From positions 38,424,826 to 38,488,825 of the forward strand of contig JAJEKV010000001.1 in assembly GCA_021234155.1 (NCBI GenBank): a DNA stretch of 64,000 nt, written 5' to 3'. Of the stretch, positions 10,199 to 20,219 are shown piece by piece. The number at the start of each line of letters is the position of its first letter. Position 1 is the stretch's first letter. The notes under the pieces are model-generated. The model had not been told where the DNA came from, did not search any database, and saw only the letters and a program-made list of their open reading frames with translations. This stretch comes from Isoetes taiwanensis. Lineage: Eukaryota > Streptophyta > Lycopodiopsida > Isoetales > Isoetaceae. The position numbers and the translations under genes are program-made.

Positions 10199-10639
10199 TT
10201 CTTTCATACTTTGCATGTTGTTGAAATGCCCCCAGACTTACAGTTTTTTTAGACCAGCACAGTCGGAGCTTGAAGCTTTTGATGCAGAATTAGAATTGAT
10301 AAAGACTGGAGTAAAAATACTGAGCAACTTACATAGATCTAGCCGGAGTGTGTAGCAACTAGCACATGGTTTATAGAGTTGTGAAGGAAAAAAAAAGGGA
10401 GCTGGAACCTGAATCGAAAAGGGGCCCTAAAGGAAAAATATGTGAATGATTTTTTGTTTTTGCTCTTGTTGTGGCATTCTTCCTTTCAGACTTTGGTCAT
10501 ATTCAATTCATAGCCAAGTGGCTAGAACACAAAATAAGGATGCAATGTAGCGCAATTGTTTTAGGGTTAAGATCATTGAATCTGCCATATTCTCATGATT
10601 TGATTTTAGCCCAAGTATAAAATGAACAATTTTGTCACA

Positions 10640-11855
10640 GCTACCGAACTAAGTAATGTTTAATCCGACCTGGATGTCGTTCTTGACGCTGACGTTGGCG
10701 GCCAGGGCGGTGGCGTGAGGCAGGGGGTGCCCCATTCTTTCCATCGGAACTGCTGCCGATCTCTTGCTTCTCACTTGCTTTTTGCTGCTAGAAGGGAAGT
10801 TCTGTTATTAGATCTGAGTTTTTTGGAAGGAAGGTTTCTATGGCAGCTTCAGGGCGGTTTGCTAGACATTCCAGGTAATCCACTAACATGGTAGTTTTTG
10901 CTCTTTTGCTTTGCAAGAAGCATTATGCCTGAGTTCCAAAAGATAGAGGCAGAAAATTTGCTTTTTCTTCTGGGCAAGGCACACCGAAAAGACGCAGATA
11001 TCTATAAAGTGGAGCAAGATCATGAAATGCTAGCATATGAGGCAGTTTCAGATTTCAGTAGTGCTATCTGTTTTCCAGATCTTCTTTACAGCTGAGCATT
11101 TCCCTTTCTTTCCACTCTTTCTTTCTAGCAGAAAGGTCTGGATTGTGCGCTTGGATGATAGTAAAGATTCTTACTAGTTATGGTTAGTATAACTATGTGG
11201 ATTAATACAGATTTATTGGTAATTGGCTAGAAGCTGCAGAGATAACAGGTAGTATGGCATTTTGGCAAGATGGCTTGCTTTTATTAAGCACTCGGTTCCG
11301 CTCAGGTACTGCTATACTTGAGCAGTCTTTCAAGTACTGATGCTTAATTGACTCTGATACTATTATGCCAAGAACCTCATGTCTTCAAGTATTGGTATGC
11401 TTGGATGGCATGCTTTGACATTATTTGATGGCGTGAGAGCTTACTCATGTTCATGCTTGAGATTCATTTCATACTGCTTATGCTACACAAATATTCAAAT
11501 TTGCTCTGACCTCTTCCTAGTATTTCAAGAAGATTTCGAGAAGATCTATATGGTTTTCCTCATCATTATCTAGTTTGAAACTTTAGGGGGCCTGAATGGC
11601 TTTTCTCAGGTACCATCTGGCATCGACTGGTTACTAGGCGGTAAGATTATGGTGCTTCATACATATCAAGCTTTGAGAGCTCTCAATAAGTTTCTATGCC
11701 TAAAAGATAAAGATGTTGAGTTCTCTCCTGTAGCAGTTTTTCTTGTGAATGAAACATTTCTGTGCTTAATTTTTATCTGATCCAAGTGGGATCATTCCTG
11801 ATTTAATTCTTCCTACATTATGAATACAAAATCTTCGTTCCTTAAAAAAAAAGTA
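10640..11855 (+). mobile_element. Poly(A)-tailed non-autonomous retroelement, copy 2
   Basis: Diverged second copy of the 6285-7478 element. Shared in order are a GC-rich head (GGCGGCCAGGGCGG), CCACTAACATGG, CTTTCTTTCTAGCAGAAA, AAGCACTCGGTTC, ATGCCAAGAACCTCATG, CTCAATAAGTTTCT, GATGTTGAG and CTCCTGTAG, and a 3' end ATACAAAATCTTCGTTCC followed by an A-run near 11845. The left boundary is approximate; no clear target duplication was found. Confidence 0.58.
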
Positions 11856-11869
11856 CTGCTTAATCTATT

Positions 11870-13400
11870 TTCAATTTGAATGGGAAACAATGCCAATACC
11901 ACATGGCACATCATAATTAGCTTCATCATCAAACTCATCAAATTGTTAATTCTAACACCTTAGTGAATGGCCTTAGCGAATGGCCATGTTTCATCGCGAT
12001 TGTGATCATGGCCATAATCAACACAATATAATCTACATGGCTACTATCGTGACCACTTTCATCATAACCACACCCAACTGAACAAAAATCACTACGCTCA
12101 AAATGCCCAAAATAAATAAATAAATAAAGAAGAGAAAAAGTCTACCCCTTGGGAAAAAAAATCTTGTATGTCAAAAAAACTATAATAATATTTCCCAAAT
12201 CATCTCTCAACAGTGCAAGCATTTCTTTAATGCCAGCAACATTCGCTCTAAAGTAACATACGAATCATCTTCAATTTGAAATAAAATGTTAGAGAAAAAA
12301 ACCAACACTGCTGATTAAATGGGGGCCCAAGAAAATCCAAAGTTAGTGACCATATAAAAGCAGTTGTGCTTGTCACTGGAAAAGAGATTATCTGTGTATC
12401 TTCAGACAAAATGCTGCGTCCACTAGTATTCTTGCCTCATCTAAGATGCTAGACTTCAATTCCATCCATCTTTACACTAAATAACTTTCATTTCCAGGGC
12501 TACTTTTTAAATCCAGCTAAAACGTCTGGAACCTAAATGAAATTAAAAGACCTTGACTGGTTAAACACAGCCAAATTTAACATTTCTCGCTATTCTAAAT
12601 TAATACATCTGGCAAGATGGTTCAGCCAGTGTATTTTTTTACCAGGAATTTACCTTGGTCTTCAAACATATTAAGCATAAGGAAAGCAGACTTCAAATTA
12701 AGAAGAAAGATGTCTGAGTATGTACAGCAAAAAGAAAAAAAAAAGATCAGAGAATCATACACGAAGTGTTTCTGTTCGGTAAAACAACATGATCAAGACT
12801 CTCAACCTGCAAGGTGATAAGCTTTATTATATACTAAAATGACATAAAATTGAAGTATTTATAAAATCCTCCAATATGTACCATGACGATATCATTTGCT
12901 GCAGATGTTTGTGCACTACCATCACTACATAATCTCGACTGTGCAAGCAACTTGAACCCTTTGTAATGTGGATTTGGATGTGGGAGCAAGTCGCCTGATT
13001 CCAATCTATATTTCACCTGTGGCATGTGAAGCTTCATACTCCGATCCTGCTGCTATAACTTAAGAAGGTCAATGTGTAAAGATATCTTATAACTTAAAAA
13101 TCAAATCATCTTAAACAGGAGCACCAAAGAATGTGATCCCTAGGGTAAAAGGACACGGCTCGTCAATGTTGTGAATGAATAAAAAAGAGCAATTTTGAGT
13201 TTTCAGGTCTAGATAGCAGGATTAATTGTTACCACAGCAACGAGCAGATTATGCATGGAATAGAATAACATACCACAACTTGATCTTCATCTTGATGTTC
13301 CATCGCCGCCCAAAGCCCAGCGAGCACTCTCCAACACTCTTTATTTATGCCACGTTAGGTATAAATATGTGCCACTTGGCGCCCTTTGCTAATAGACCCT
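11870..13400 (-). pseudogene. Diverged copy A of a duplicated gene segment (partner at 34080-36110)
   Basis: Long stretches match 34080-36110 in the same orientation: GCTTGTCACTGGAAAA, GGGCTACTTTTTAAA, ACACCTTAGTGAATGG versus ACACCTTATTGAATGG, and CGCCACTTGGCGGCC-like text at the end. On the minus strand the best-kept piece (13037-12834) reads MPQVKYRLESGDLLPHPNP then HYKGFKLLAQSRLCSDGSA, nearly the same protein as in copy B. The 3' Gly/His/Tyr-rich exon of copy B is degenerate here. I do not recognise the protein family. Confidence 0.5.
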
Positions 13401-15180
13401 AAACCTCATCTATAACTTATTCTAGCCTACCTAAACAATATTTTGCCCACATTTTTTTTCTATCATTTTTTGCTTCGAGCTTTGGCGATGGTGGACTGAG
13501 AGGGTTGCTTTTCTTTCTTCTTAACTTACTCTACGCCTTGCTCAGAAAGCTCCGTGTTCATGTATCATTGGTCAAGTAGGAAGAGAAGGGACCCTTTTAT
13601 ATTTCAAGACCAACAAGAATTTGAGCAATTAGGATAATGCAGATGTCTGGTCCTCTATAGATGATGAAGATTGCTATTTGGGCTCATTTCCAAATCCGTA
13701 CCTATTTGTACAATCAGGTTTTTCATGCACACGGGTGGTTTTGTCAAATGAACATTCTCCACTAGGGTGTTTAGTCCTTGGATACGCTTTTAGTCCTTGG
13801 ATACGCTTTTTATTTATACAAGAAATTTATCGTGGCGGTGCCGCGAACATTCTTTGGTTCCAAACTTGTGGGGTTGGACCTCCTATTCACGTCCAAACTG
13901 TTATCCGCAATGGTGTAAGACACATTTGGTGTTAAAAATAACCCTTTCATCTCCTCTGAAAGTGGACTATAGGGGATTGCATGTAATCATAATGTAAGAG
14001 AAGATGTGCACTTCCACGTGTATGAAGTAAAAATCTCTCCCCCGCCGATCTTGTGAGATCGTGGGCCCCCCCCTTTTTTTTTGCGTGTCACAGTATCAAA
14101 AGGAACAAGATCCGCTGGTGTGAAGACGTCATGTGGAGAGTCTCTGAAAGATCTCAACGTAGTATCTTTGTGATGATACTACCTTTTATACTGCTCCAGT
14201 TTCAATGTTGTTTTTCTTGCCAACTTTTTTCCCTTGGCTAGGTTCAATTTCAGCTCCTGTGGCAGAGAATATGACATTGGGGTAGGAGTTGGAGCAATAT
14301 ACGAATTTGCAATGAATGTTCGAGGGCCTTCTACTCTGCTTTTTTTGGCCTCATAAATTTGAATGTCACATTGCACATGACGATAGGCGTCGCATCTTGG
14401 AGCGAATACGTAAAAGAGGAAGTGGAGTCATCATTCCTTCTTTTTTTAGACATCTTGTGTCCTCACTTTCTTCCGTGCAGTTTGCTCGAATTAGGCAATT
14501 TGTCTTTTCGAGATTGAGTCAATTTTGGTAAAGAATGCACTTGTGGACTGCAAATAACCTCTGATTTCTTTGCAAGTTTTCTCTTTACGTCCTTGCACCT
14601 AGCTGCTATCCATGAGCTGTCCATTCTTGTAGGTATTTTGTCATTGAAAGCCTTTAGGGCAATCTCGGTGGTTTCTTGTCGCTAGCAAGAAATTTTCTGC
14701 ATGTGTTAAATCTGAGCAGTATATTCACGTTGCACTTAAGTCTAGCATCTTCCAAGGATTCATAAGAGGGTAGTGGTTGACCATATCCTCTAGCACTGAG
14801 ATCTTTATGGCCTGGTTTCGCTTTTTGAGTACTTGCTATTATCATAAAAGGACGTACTGTAATATGTACTTAATGAACTAGAGTTGGGCGATGTCTCCCA
14901 TGGAGCATATAATAGTGTCATCAACCTTACTCGTGCTGCCTTCCCCCATGGCTACTGTTATCCCATTTGCTCACCGACCTTATCCTTTTCACTTGTCGCG
15001 ATAAAGAGATAGAAATCCTTATGTTTGTCCCTGTCTTTATGTGGCATAGCTTGGGCTCTTTCCGTACACTACCTTTTACCAGGGCCTAGTGTGACAGTCC
15101 TCTGCACTACAATGGGCTGAGCTCCTTGGAATATTCAGGCTCTGCAAAGTTTAAAAGTCCAATTAGTGGTAAAATATAAA
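13401..15180. other. No firm gene
   Basis: Contains two back-to-back copies of TTAGTCCTTGGATACGCTT at 13770-13808. Minus-strand stretches at 14376-14179 (TFIANSYIAPTPTPMSYSLP) and 14845-14654 (GYGQPLPSYESLEDARLKC) look a little protein-like and may be exon remnants, but no family is recognised. Confidence 0.3.
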
Positions 15181-15529
15181 ATGCTTCGAAGGATTGTAAG
15201 CGCTATCCTTTCAAGCAATATAACAAGAATTAATAGTATGAGTATCAACATTACAATTACAAAAGCATAGCAGACAGAATCCATATCTAACATGAATACA
15301 AACTCAGCTTCCAAGGTTTGCAATTGCGATCCTTGGAAGCGTCACAACGAGAATATTGCAAAAATATTTTACTGTTAGGAAAATGTTACATCGCATGATC
15401 CAGCCTAGTAGGTTGGCAAGACTAGCACACATGCCCATAGAAACTAACTAATAAGTTTAATTAAGTCCAGATACCATTTATACATGGTTCTTTATAAAAG
15501 TACATAAGATGTCAAGGCTTTTAGCTGAT

Positions 15530-15870
15530 AGTGAACGTGACCACATCCTGGTGATTCTTCACAGGACAGGCCAGTAAGATGTTGAAAATGAGACGCATTT
15601 CATCGTGCGGTCTCCATGCCTAATCATTAAAAAGTGCCATGCACTGGAACCTTGTAGTCGACCTATGAGCTAAATCATTCCGTTCGTCGAAAATGAGTTG
15701 GATATTGGCTATTACATGTCAATGGACTAGATTGAGCACTTTCTTTTTATCTATTGAATCTTGTTCTTCTGCATTATAACTCGAGGCTAATGCTGCTGGA
15801 AGACTTGATGAAGCTAACTCTGTTGGTCTTCCTATACAAGGTATCACAAAGCAATATGATTAAAATATAC
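15530..15870. repeat. Direct repeat block, left copy (partner 19570-19880)
   Basis: Shares AACGTGACCA, TCTCACGGGACA/TTCACAGGACAGG, AGTAAGATGTT and CTATACAAGGTAT/CTATGCAAGGCAT with the block on the other side of the LINE at 16.1-19.4 kb. On the minus strand both read (N)ILL(A/V)CPV(K/R)(N/D)H and PCIG.., so they may be copies of one decayed exon. Confidence 0.5.
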
Positions 15871-15924
15871 ATGCGAGCTTACTGACATAAGACAGTAAAG
15901 ATGAACAAAATGGCATAGAGGATC

Positions 15925-16075
15925 ATAATCGCGATCCTTCTGAGCTCGATCTCTATGCCAATAAAAAGCAACACCAAGCTCAAACTGCGATCCTTCCGAG
16001 CTTAGCCTCTATGACAATAAAAAGCAATGCCAAGCTCAGATAGATCGCAACTGTGATCCTTTTGAGCTAGGCATG
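15925..16075. repeat. GCGATCCTT motif cluster
   Basis: Three units of about 56-66 bases (motif at 15931, 15987 and 16053), each with GCGATCCTTC or GTGATCCTTT followed by GAGCT and CTCTATGCCAATAAAAAGCAA-like sequence. Related GCGATCCTTGG-type or GATTGC-type motifs recur at 15190, 15330, 20160-20180, 20690-20745 and 20865. Confidence 0.55.
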
Positions 16076-16359
16076 CAAAGAAAAGGACAAACAAACCAAT
16101 GCACAGAACCACAAAATTGATCACAAAAGTCACAAAATTGACATTATTTTTAATTTAATTTAATTTATATCTAATGCTCGCTTGGGCCTCGAGAGGCCAT
16201 GGAGCACATGAACATCTTGTTTACAATTTGAGTAAAAAGGATCGGTGTGCATCCACCGTCCTTATGAAAAGCCCTAAACATGATGGTGGCATCAACCATA
16301 ATGAATATAAATCTGTTGTCTAAACACCAAAACTGCTCCTAATGTGCCCATATTCTGAA

Positions 16360-18192
16360 TTACAGGAATACATGTTGTTCATCCTCAACGTCCCCTGAAT
16401 TACATATCTTACAAAGTCTGTCTTCTGGTGGTGTTCTTGCCCATCTCCCTATTTCTACGAGCTTATGGGATCCTGTTCGGTATCTCGCAATCAACTGCCT
16501 ATATCCTTTTGGTATAGATGCATTTAAATAGTTTTGACATGTATATACATCCATATGGTTAATGCTGGCCCGATACTGCAGCATCCTTTTTCCTGGTTCA
16601 GCCCATAATTTGTCCATTGCCAGCTTTTCTAGCAAAAACCGTGCTTCCTCTTTATCTGCAGGCCAATTTGAATTATTCAAGCCCCATTTGTTTGCCCATT
16701 GCATCAAATTTTTCTTCCAACCCTGATCTGATGCCATCATAGCGCGATGTGACAGACGATTTGAATTCTGTGCCATAACTCGATTGTAGAAATTAACAGA
16801 TTGGTATAGGCCTTCAAGTTCTAGAGAAAACATACCTACTTCCGCCAGCATGATGGCATAGGGGATTTGGGATCTGATACCAAGCTCCTCTTTTAAAAAC
16901 ATTTTCTGAACTGCTTCTAGCTCTTTCCATAGTCTGTTGGAAAGTTCGGGTCCCCAGATAGGTACACCATATAACAGAACCGTTTGAACTAGAGTCTTAA
17001 ATAAGATTCTTTTCAGCCCCCAATCTGTGAGTGATGCCCTGCAGCATCTCGCCAGCATGCTGTACAGGGCAGCCTTGCCTCCCGATGATCTCCGTTTCAC
17101 ACAGTTTTTCCAGCTGTAATTTGATGCTATATCAATTCCTAGGTATTTGTAACTATCAACAGTCTCCAGTATTTGGCCTTTGTATGTGAACTCGGGTCTG
17201 TCCCTTGTGCCGAATACCATGATCTTGGATTTGGATAATTTTGCACTCATTCTCTTTGATTCACAAAACTGCTCCAAACTGCATAAATGGTCTTGTAGCA
17301 CTTTCTTGTGATTTGCTAGCAGTACCACATCATCGGCATAAAGAAGTAATTGAATCACATATGTACCTAATTTTGTGCCTGCAAGAGATCTGACTTTCAA
17401 CCAATCTCCTAGTTCATCTATGAAAATTCCAAATAGCGTTGGAGATAACGGGCAGCCTTGGCGTACCCCGATTGTGCTTTTTATATCTGCTTCCAGGTCC
17501 CACGAGACTTTGATCAATACTTCTGCATACAACTGTGAAACCGCCTCTCTGATGTTCTGTGGGGCGCCAATTTGAATCATTCTTTCACTAAGCTCCTTAC
17601 GTGGTACGGTATCAAAAGCTTTCGTGAAGTTTATGAATGCTACAAACAGCGATGCATTAGGGGCTTTAGCCTTTTCTATCAGAGTTCGAAGTGTCAGGAC
17701 ATGATCCAGAGTGTTGTGATCATTTCTGAAACCGGCTTGACATTTAGAGCGCACAGCAGCTTGCTCTGCCCAGGAACTCAATCTTCTTTCCAACAGGCTG
17801 CTTAAAACTTTAGCAAACACACTGCCAATCAAAATCATTCTGTAATTGTTGGCTGCCTTTTTGTCTCCTCCCTTGTGGATTGGATGGGCACGGTTAATGC
17901 TCCAGTTAGTTGGCAACCCTTGTATCAGTCCCTTGTTCAACAGGTCTGTCAATATGGATAAGGTACCATCTCCCCCCCATTTGAGGAGTTCTACGCACAG
18001 GCCATCTGCATCATGGGCCTTGTTATTGGATAACCTAGACAGGCAATCCTTAACCTCTCCTTCAGAAAAGATATTTTCATTTAGAGCTAATTTTGGCATG
18101 CCATCAGCGCCCTCTTGTTCATAAATAGTCTTGACTAAATTTGAAAGGTCACGGATGCTCAAATTACTTTGGTCTGTTTTTGTCTTCAACAT
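16360..18192 (-). CDS. LINE ORF2 reverse transcriptase, 610 codons open
   Basis: Clear non-LTR reverse transcriptase. Landmarks from N to C: KAHDADGLCVELLKW (near residue 60), INFTKAFDTVPRKEL (about 190; the usual first catalytic Asp position is AFINFTKAFD), GVRQGCPLSPTLFGIFIDEL (about 245), the catalytic YADDVVLLA (about 290), SYKYLGIDI (about 350) and LLYGVPIWGPEL (about 410). The C-terminus has RYRTGSHKL, GRWARTPPEDRLCKIC and DEQHVF, the start of the Cys/His motif. The frame then meets TAA at 16360 and the rest of the motif is lost to decay. It would copy element RNA at a nicked chromosomal site. Confidence 0.9.
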   Translation of the reverse strand: MLKTKTDQSNLSIRDLSNLVKTIYEQEGADGMPKLALNENIFSEGEVKDCLSRLSNNKAHDADGLCVELLKWGGDGTLSILTDLLNKGLIQGLPTNWSINRAHPIHKGGDKKAANNYRMILIGSVFAKVLSSLLERRLSSWAEQAAVRSKCQAGFRNDHNTLDHVLTLRTLIEKAKAPNASLFVAFINFTKAFDTVPRKELSERMIQIGAPQNIREAVSQLYAEVLIKVSWDLEADIKSTIGVRQGCPLSPTLFGIFIDELGDWLKVRSLAGTKLGTYVIQLLLYADDVVLLANHKKVLQDHLCSLEQFCESKRMSAKLSKSKIMVFGTRDRPEFTYKGQILETVDSYKYLGIDIASNYSWKNCVKRRSSGGKAALYSMLARCCRASLTDWGLKRILFKTLVQTVLLYGVPIWGPELSNRLWKELEAVQKMFLKEELGIRSQIPYAIMLAEVGMFSLELEGLYQSVNFYNRVMAQNSNRLSHRAMMASDQGWKKNLMQWANKWGLNNSNWPADKEEARFLLEKLAMDKLWAEPGKRMLQYRASINHMDVYTCQNYLNASIPKGYRQLIARYRTGSHKLVEIGRWARTPPEDRLCKICNSGDVEDEQHVFL

Positions 18193-18750
18193 GTCCCAAA
18201 AGCTTTTGGGATGCCTTCTAAATTGTTCAGATAATTCCGCTTGCTTTTTCTCAAAGTATTCTCTCTTTTTCTGTCTGATCGTTTTCTTATACCATTGTGG
18301 CTTACAAATACAGTTCTAAGGCAGTCTGCTCCTCGCCTCTTGGCATTCAGAATCCCACCATGAATTGCATGGTCTCCTTTGCATGCGCATTTTTGATAGA
18401 CCAAAGACCTGCTTGGCTGCATCAAATATGATGTGCTGGAATTTATGTGCATCTTCTTGGAACTCTCCTGTCCATGAAGTCTTTGCCAGATGCTCCTCTA
18501 CCAGTGTATTATATACAAGACTATGCTCATAATTGACCCGGAGTTTTGGATGAAAGCATGGCTTCTGCATTTCAGCAGTTGCTCGCATCTTAATCACCAA
18601 GTGCAGCGGTGTATGGACTGACTCAGGAAGCTTTTCTCCCACATAAAAGTCCTCAATTTTCTCCTTGTTTCTCACAAGACAGTAATCTATGGTGCTGGCT
18701 CCAGCATGGTTATGGTATATGAGTCCTCCTGACTGTTTAAATGGTGCCAC
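18186..18750 (-). pseudogene. LINE ORF2 linker between endonuclease and RT, frameshifted
   Basis: Two overlapping frames (18750-18316, then 18452-18186) continue the same protein. The first reads GGLIYHNHAGASTIDYCLV, the end of the endonuclease domain (the S/T-x-IDY pattern), then PLHLVIKM where SDH-x-P is normal. The second ends KAFGTC, after which the RT frame takes over. At least two indels are needed to explain this. Confidence 0.7.
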
Positions 18751-18769
18751 GCCATTTAAAATTTTAAGT

Positions 18770-19432
18770 TCACATAGTGCATAGATCTAGCAACTTTTCG
18801 CCCATTGTATTTGAGACCGTATCAAATGATGTTCTGATATATGCAATATCTTCTATTTCATCAACACAAGGATTTGCCAGGTTTTCAAAAACTCTAGCTT
18901 GTTGGCAGCCCGTACGACCGTTAAAGTCTCCTGCAATGAGGATCTCACCCTGTGACGAATACTCTAGAATATCTGAACATAGATTCTCAAATGGGTTTTC
19001 CTTATCCATATCATGCCTGTTATAAATTTTCGAGTTTTCTGGAGCAAAATAGCAGGCTGCTATAAACAACTGCTGCTCATTCTCTTTTACTCTTAACCAT
19101 ACGAATTGGTTATTCGGGTCCTGTTTCAGAAAGTGAATGTCATGTAATGAGTCCGCTCTTTGGTAGACTGCAACTCCACCAAAGCCATGCCCTGCACCCA
19201 AAACTTTCTCATTCCATACTTGCCCAAGCAACTTAAAATCCATCACCTCAGGTGGAAGACGGAATTGGTGAGTCCAGGTTTCAGTAAATAGTAGCAGGTC
19301 TTGTCTTTCCCATATTTCACAGGTAGCATTTACCTTTGCTTGAGTTAGTCCATGTGCATTCCATAGACTGACTCTCAAAGCCCTCGCTTTGAGAGTCAGT
19401 CTATACTCTGTACAAAATGTTACAATCTGCAT
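18770..19432 (-). pseudogene. LINE ORF2 endonuclease (EEP fold), 5' truncated
   Basis: Reads RVSLWNAHGL (the N of motif 1), LLLFTETWTH (catalytic Glu), GFGGVAVYQR and EILIAGDFNGRTG (the DxN motif), the AP-endonuclease-like signature of LINE ORF2. It ends in a frame change at 18770. The first ~16 codons come from the foldback copy, not from the element's real N-terminus. The enzyme nicks target DNA to prime reverse transcription. Confidence 0.8.
19363..19404. repeat. 18-bp perfect inverted repeat at the LINE 5' end
   Basis: Arms ATAGACTGACTCTCAAAG (19363-19380) and CTTTGAGAGTCAGTCTAT (19387-19404), spacer CCCTCG. Confidence 0.95.
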
Positions 19433-19569
19433 AGGCCATGTTAAGCTTATAAAATTGTATCCATAATGTTAAGGCGTCGAGACTCATATTTAAGAACTGG
19501 TATACCTGGTCAAATCTGAATAGTGTTTCTCATTCATCATTACATATGATGGATATCTAACAATGAATT

Positions 19570-19880
19570 AAACAGAACGTGACCATGCACCACCATTTCC
19601 TAATGATCTCTCACGGGACATACTAGTAAGATGTTAAAAAGCAGATTCATCTCCACAGTGTGCTTGCGCCTTCAGCATAAATAGACAAGAGGTTAAACCT
19701 CGATGCTAACACGTGCAAAGGGTCTGTAGGAGCATCTAATATCCGCTCCATATTATGTATAACATGCTATCGCACAAAGAACTTCCCAACCCTTGTCTCT
19801 GCCACCTTCTTCTGTGTTTCTTGAAGATGCGACATATGGCTGGTTGCCTATGCAAGGCATTGACAAATTATGTGGTTTGG
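19570..19880. repeat. Direct repeat block, right copy
   Basis: Diverged partner of 15530-15870, see that entry for the shared words. Confidence 0.5.
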
Positions 19881-20219
19881 TTTTGGAGCTTACAACAATT
19901 GCACCTGCAATCTCTTTGACTAACAACAAAGTCAGAACAAGCTAAGAAGAATCGCGCTGGTGATTCTACTAACCTAAGACAAGTAAAGTAGATTTCACGT
20001 AGGCATTCCTCTAAGCTTATTGAAGCCATAATGCTTCTTCAATCATCCATTTTGTAACTTTAGTAGGAAGAATTGGGGTCCAACTATGCGTAATGGAGTT
20101 ACACCCTCCTACGTACGGAATGAATGGCAGAAGATTAAGCAATACAATGAAATTGCTAGGGAGGATTGCCATGGCAATCCTCCCAAGCTCAAATAGAGAG
20201 CAGCACTTCATAAATTAAG

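Larger units (their letters stand above)
16150..19404 (-). mobile_element. 5'-truncated non-LTR retrotransposon (LINE) with foldback 5' end
   Basis: A minus-strand LINE containing an endonuclease part (19432-18770), a linker (18750-18186) and a reverse transcriptase (18192-16360) that are one ORF2 broken by frame changes. Downstream on the minus strand is a short 3' region ending near a TTAAA/AATTA-rich tail at about 16150. At the 5' end an 18-base perfect inverted repeat (19363-19380 and 19387-19404) shows the element folding back on itself. Blocks at 15530-15870 and 19570-19880 on the two sides are related to each other. Confidence 0.82.
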
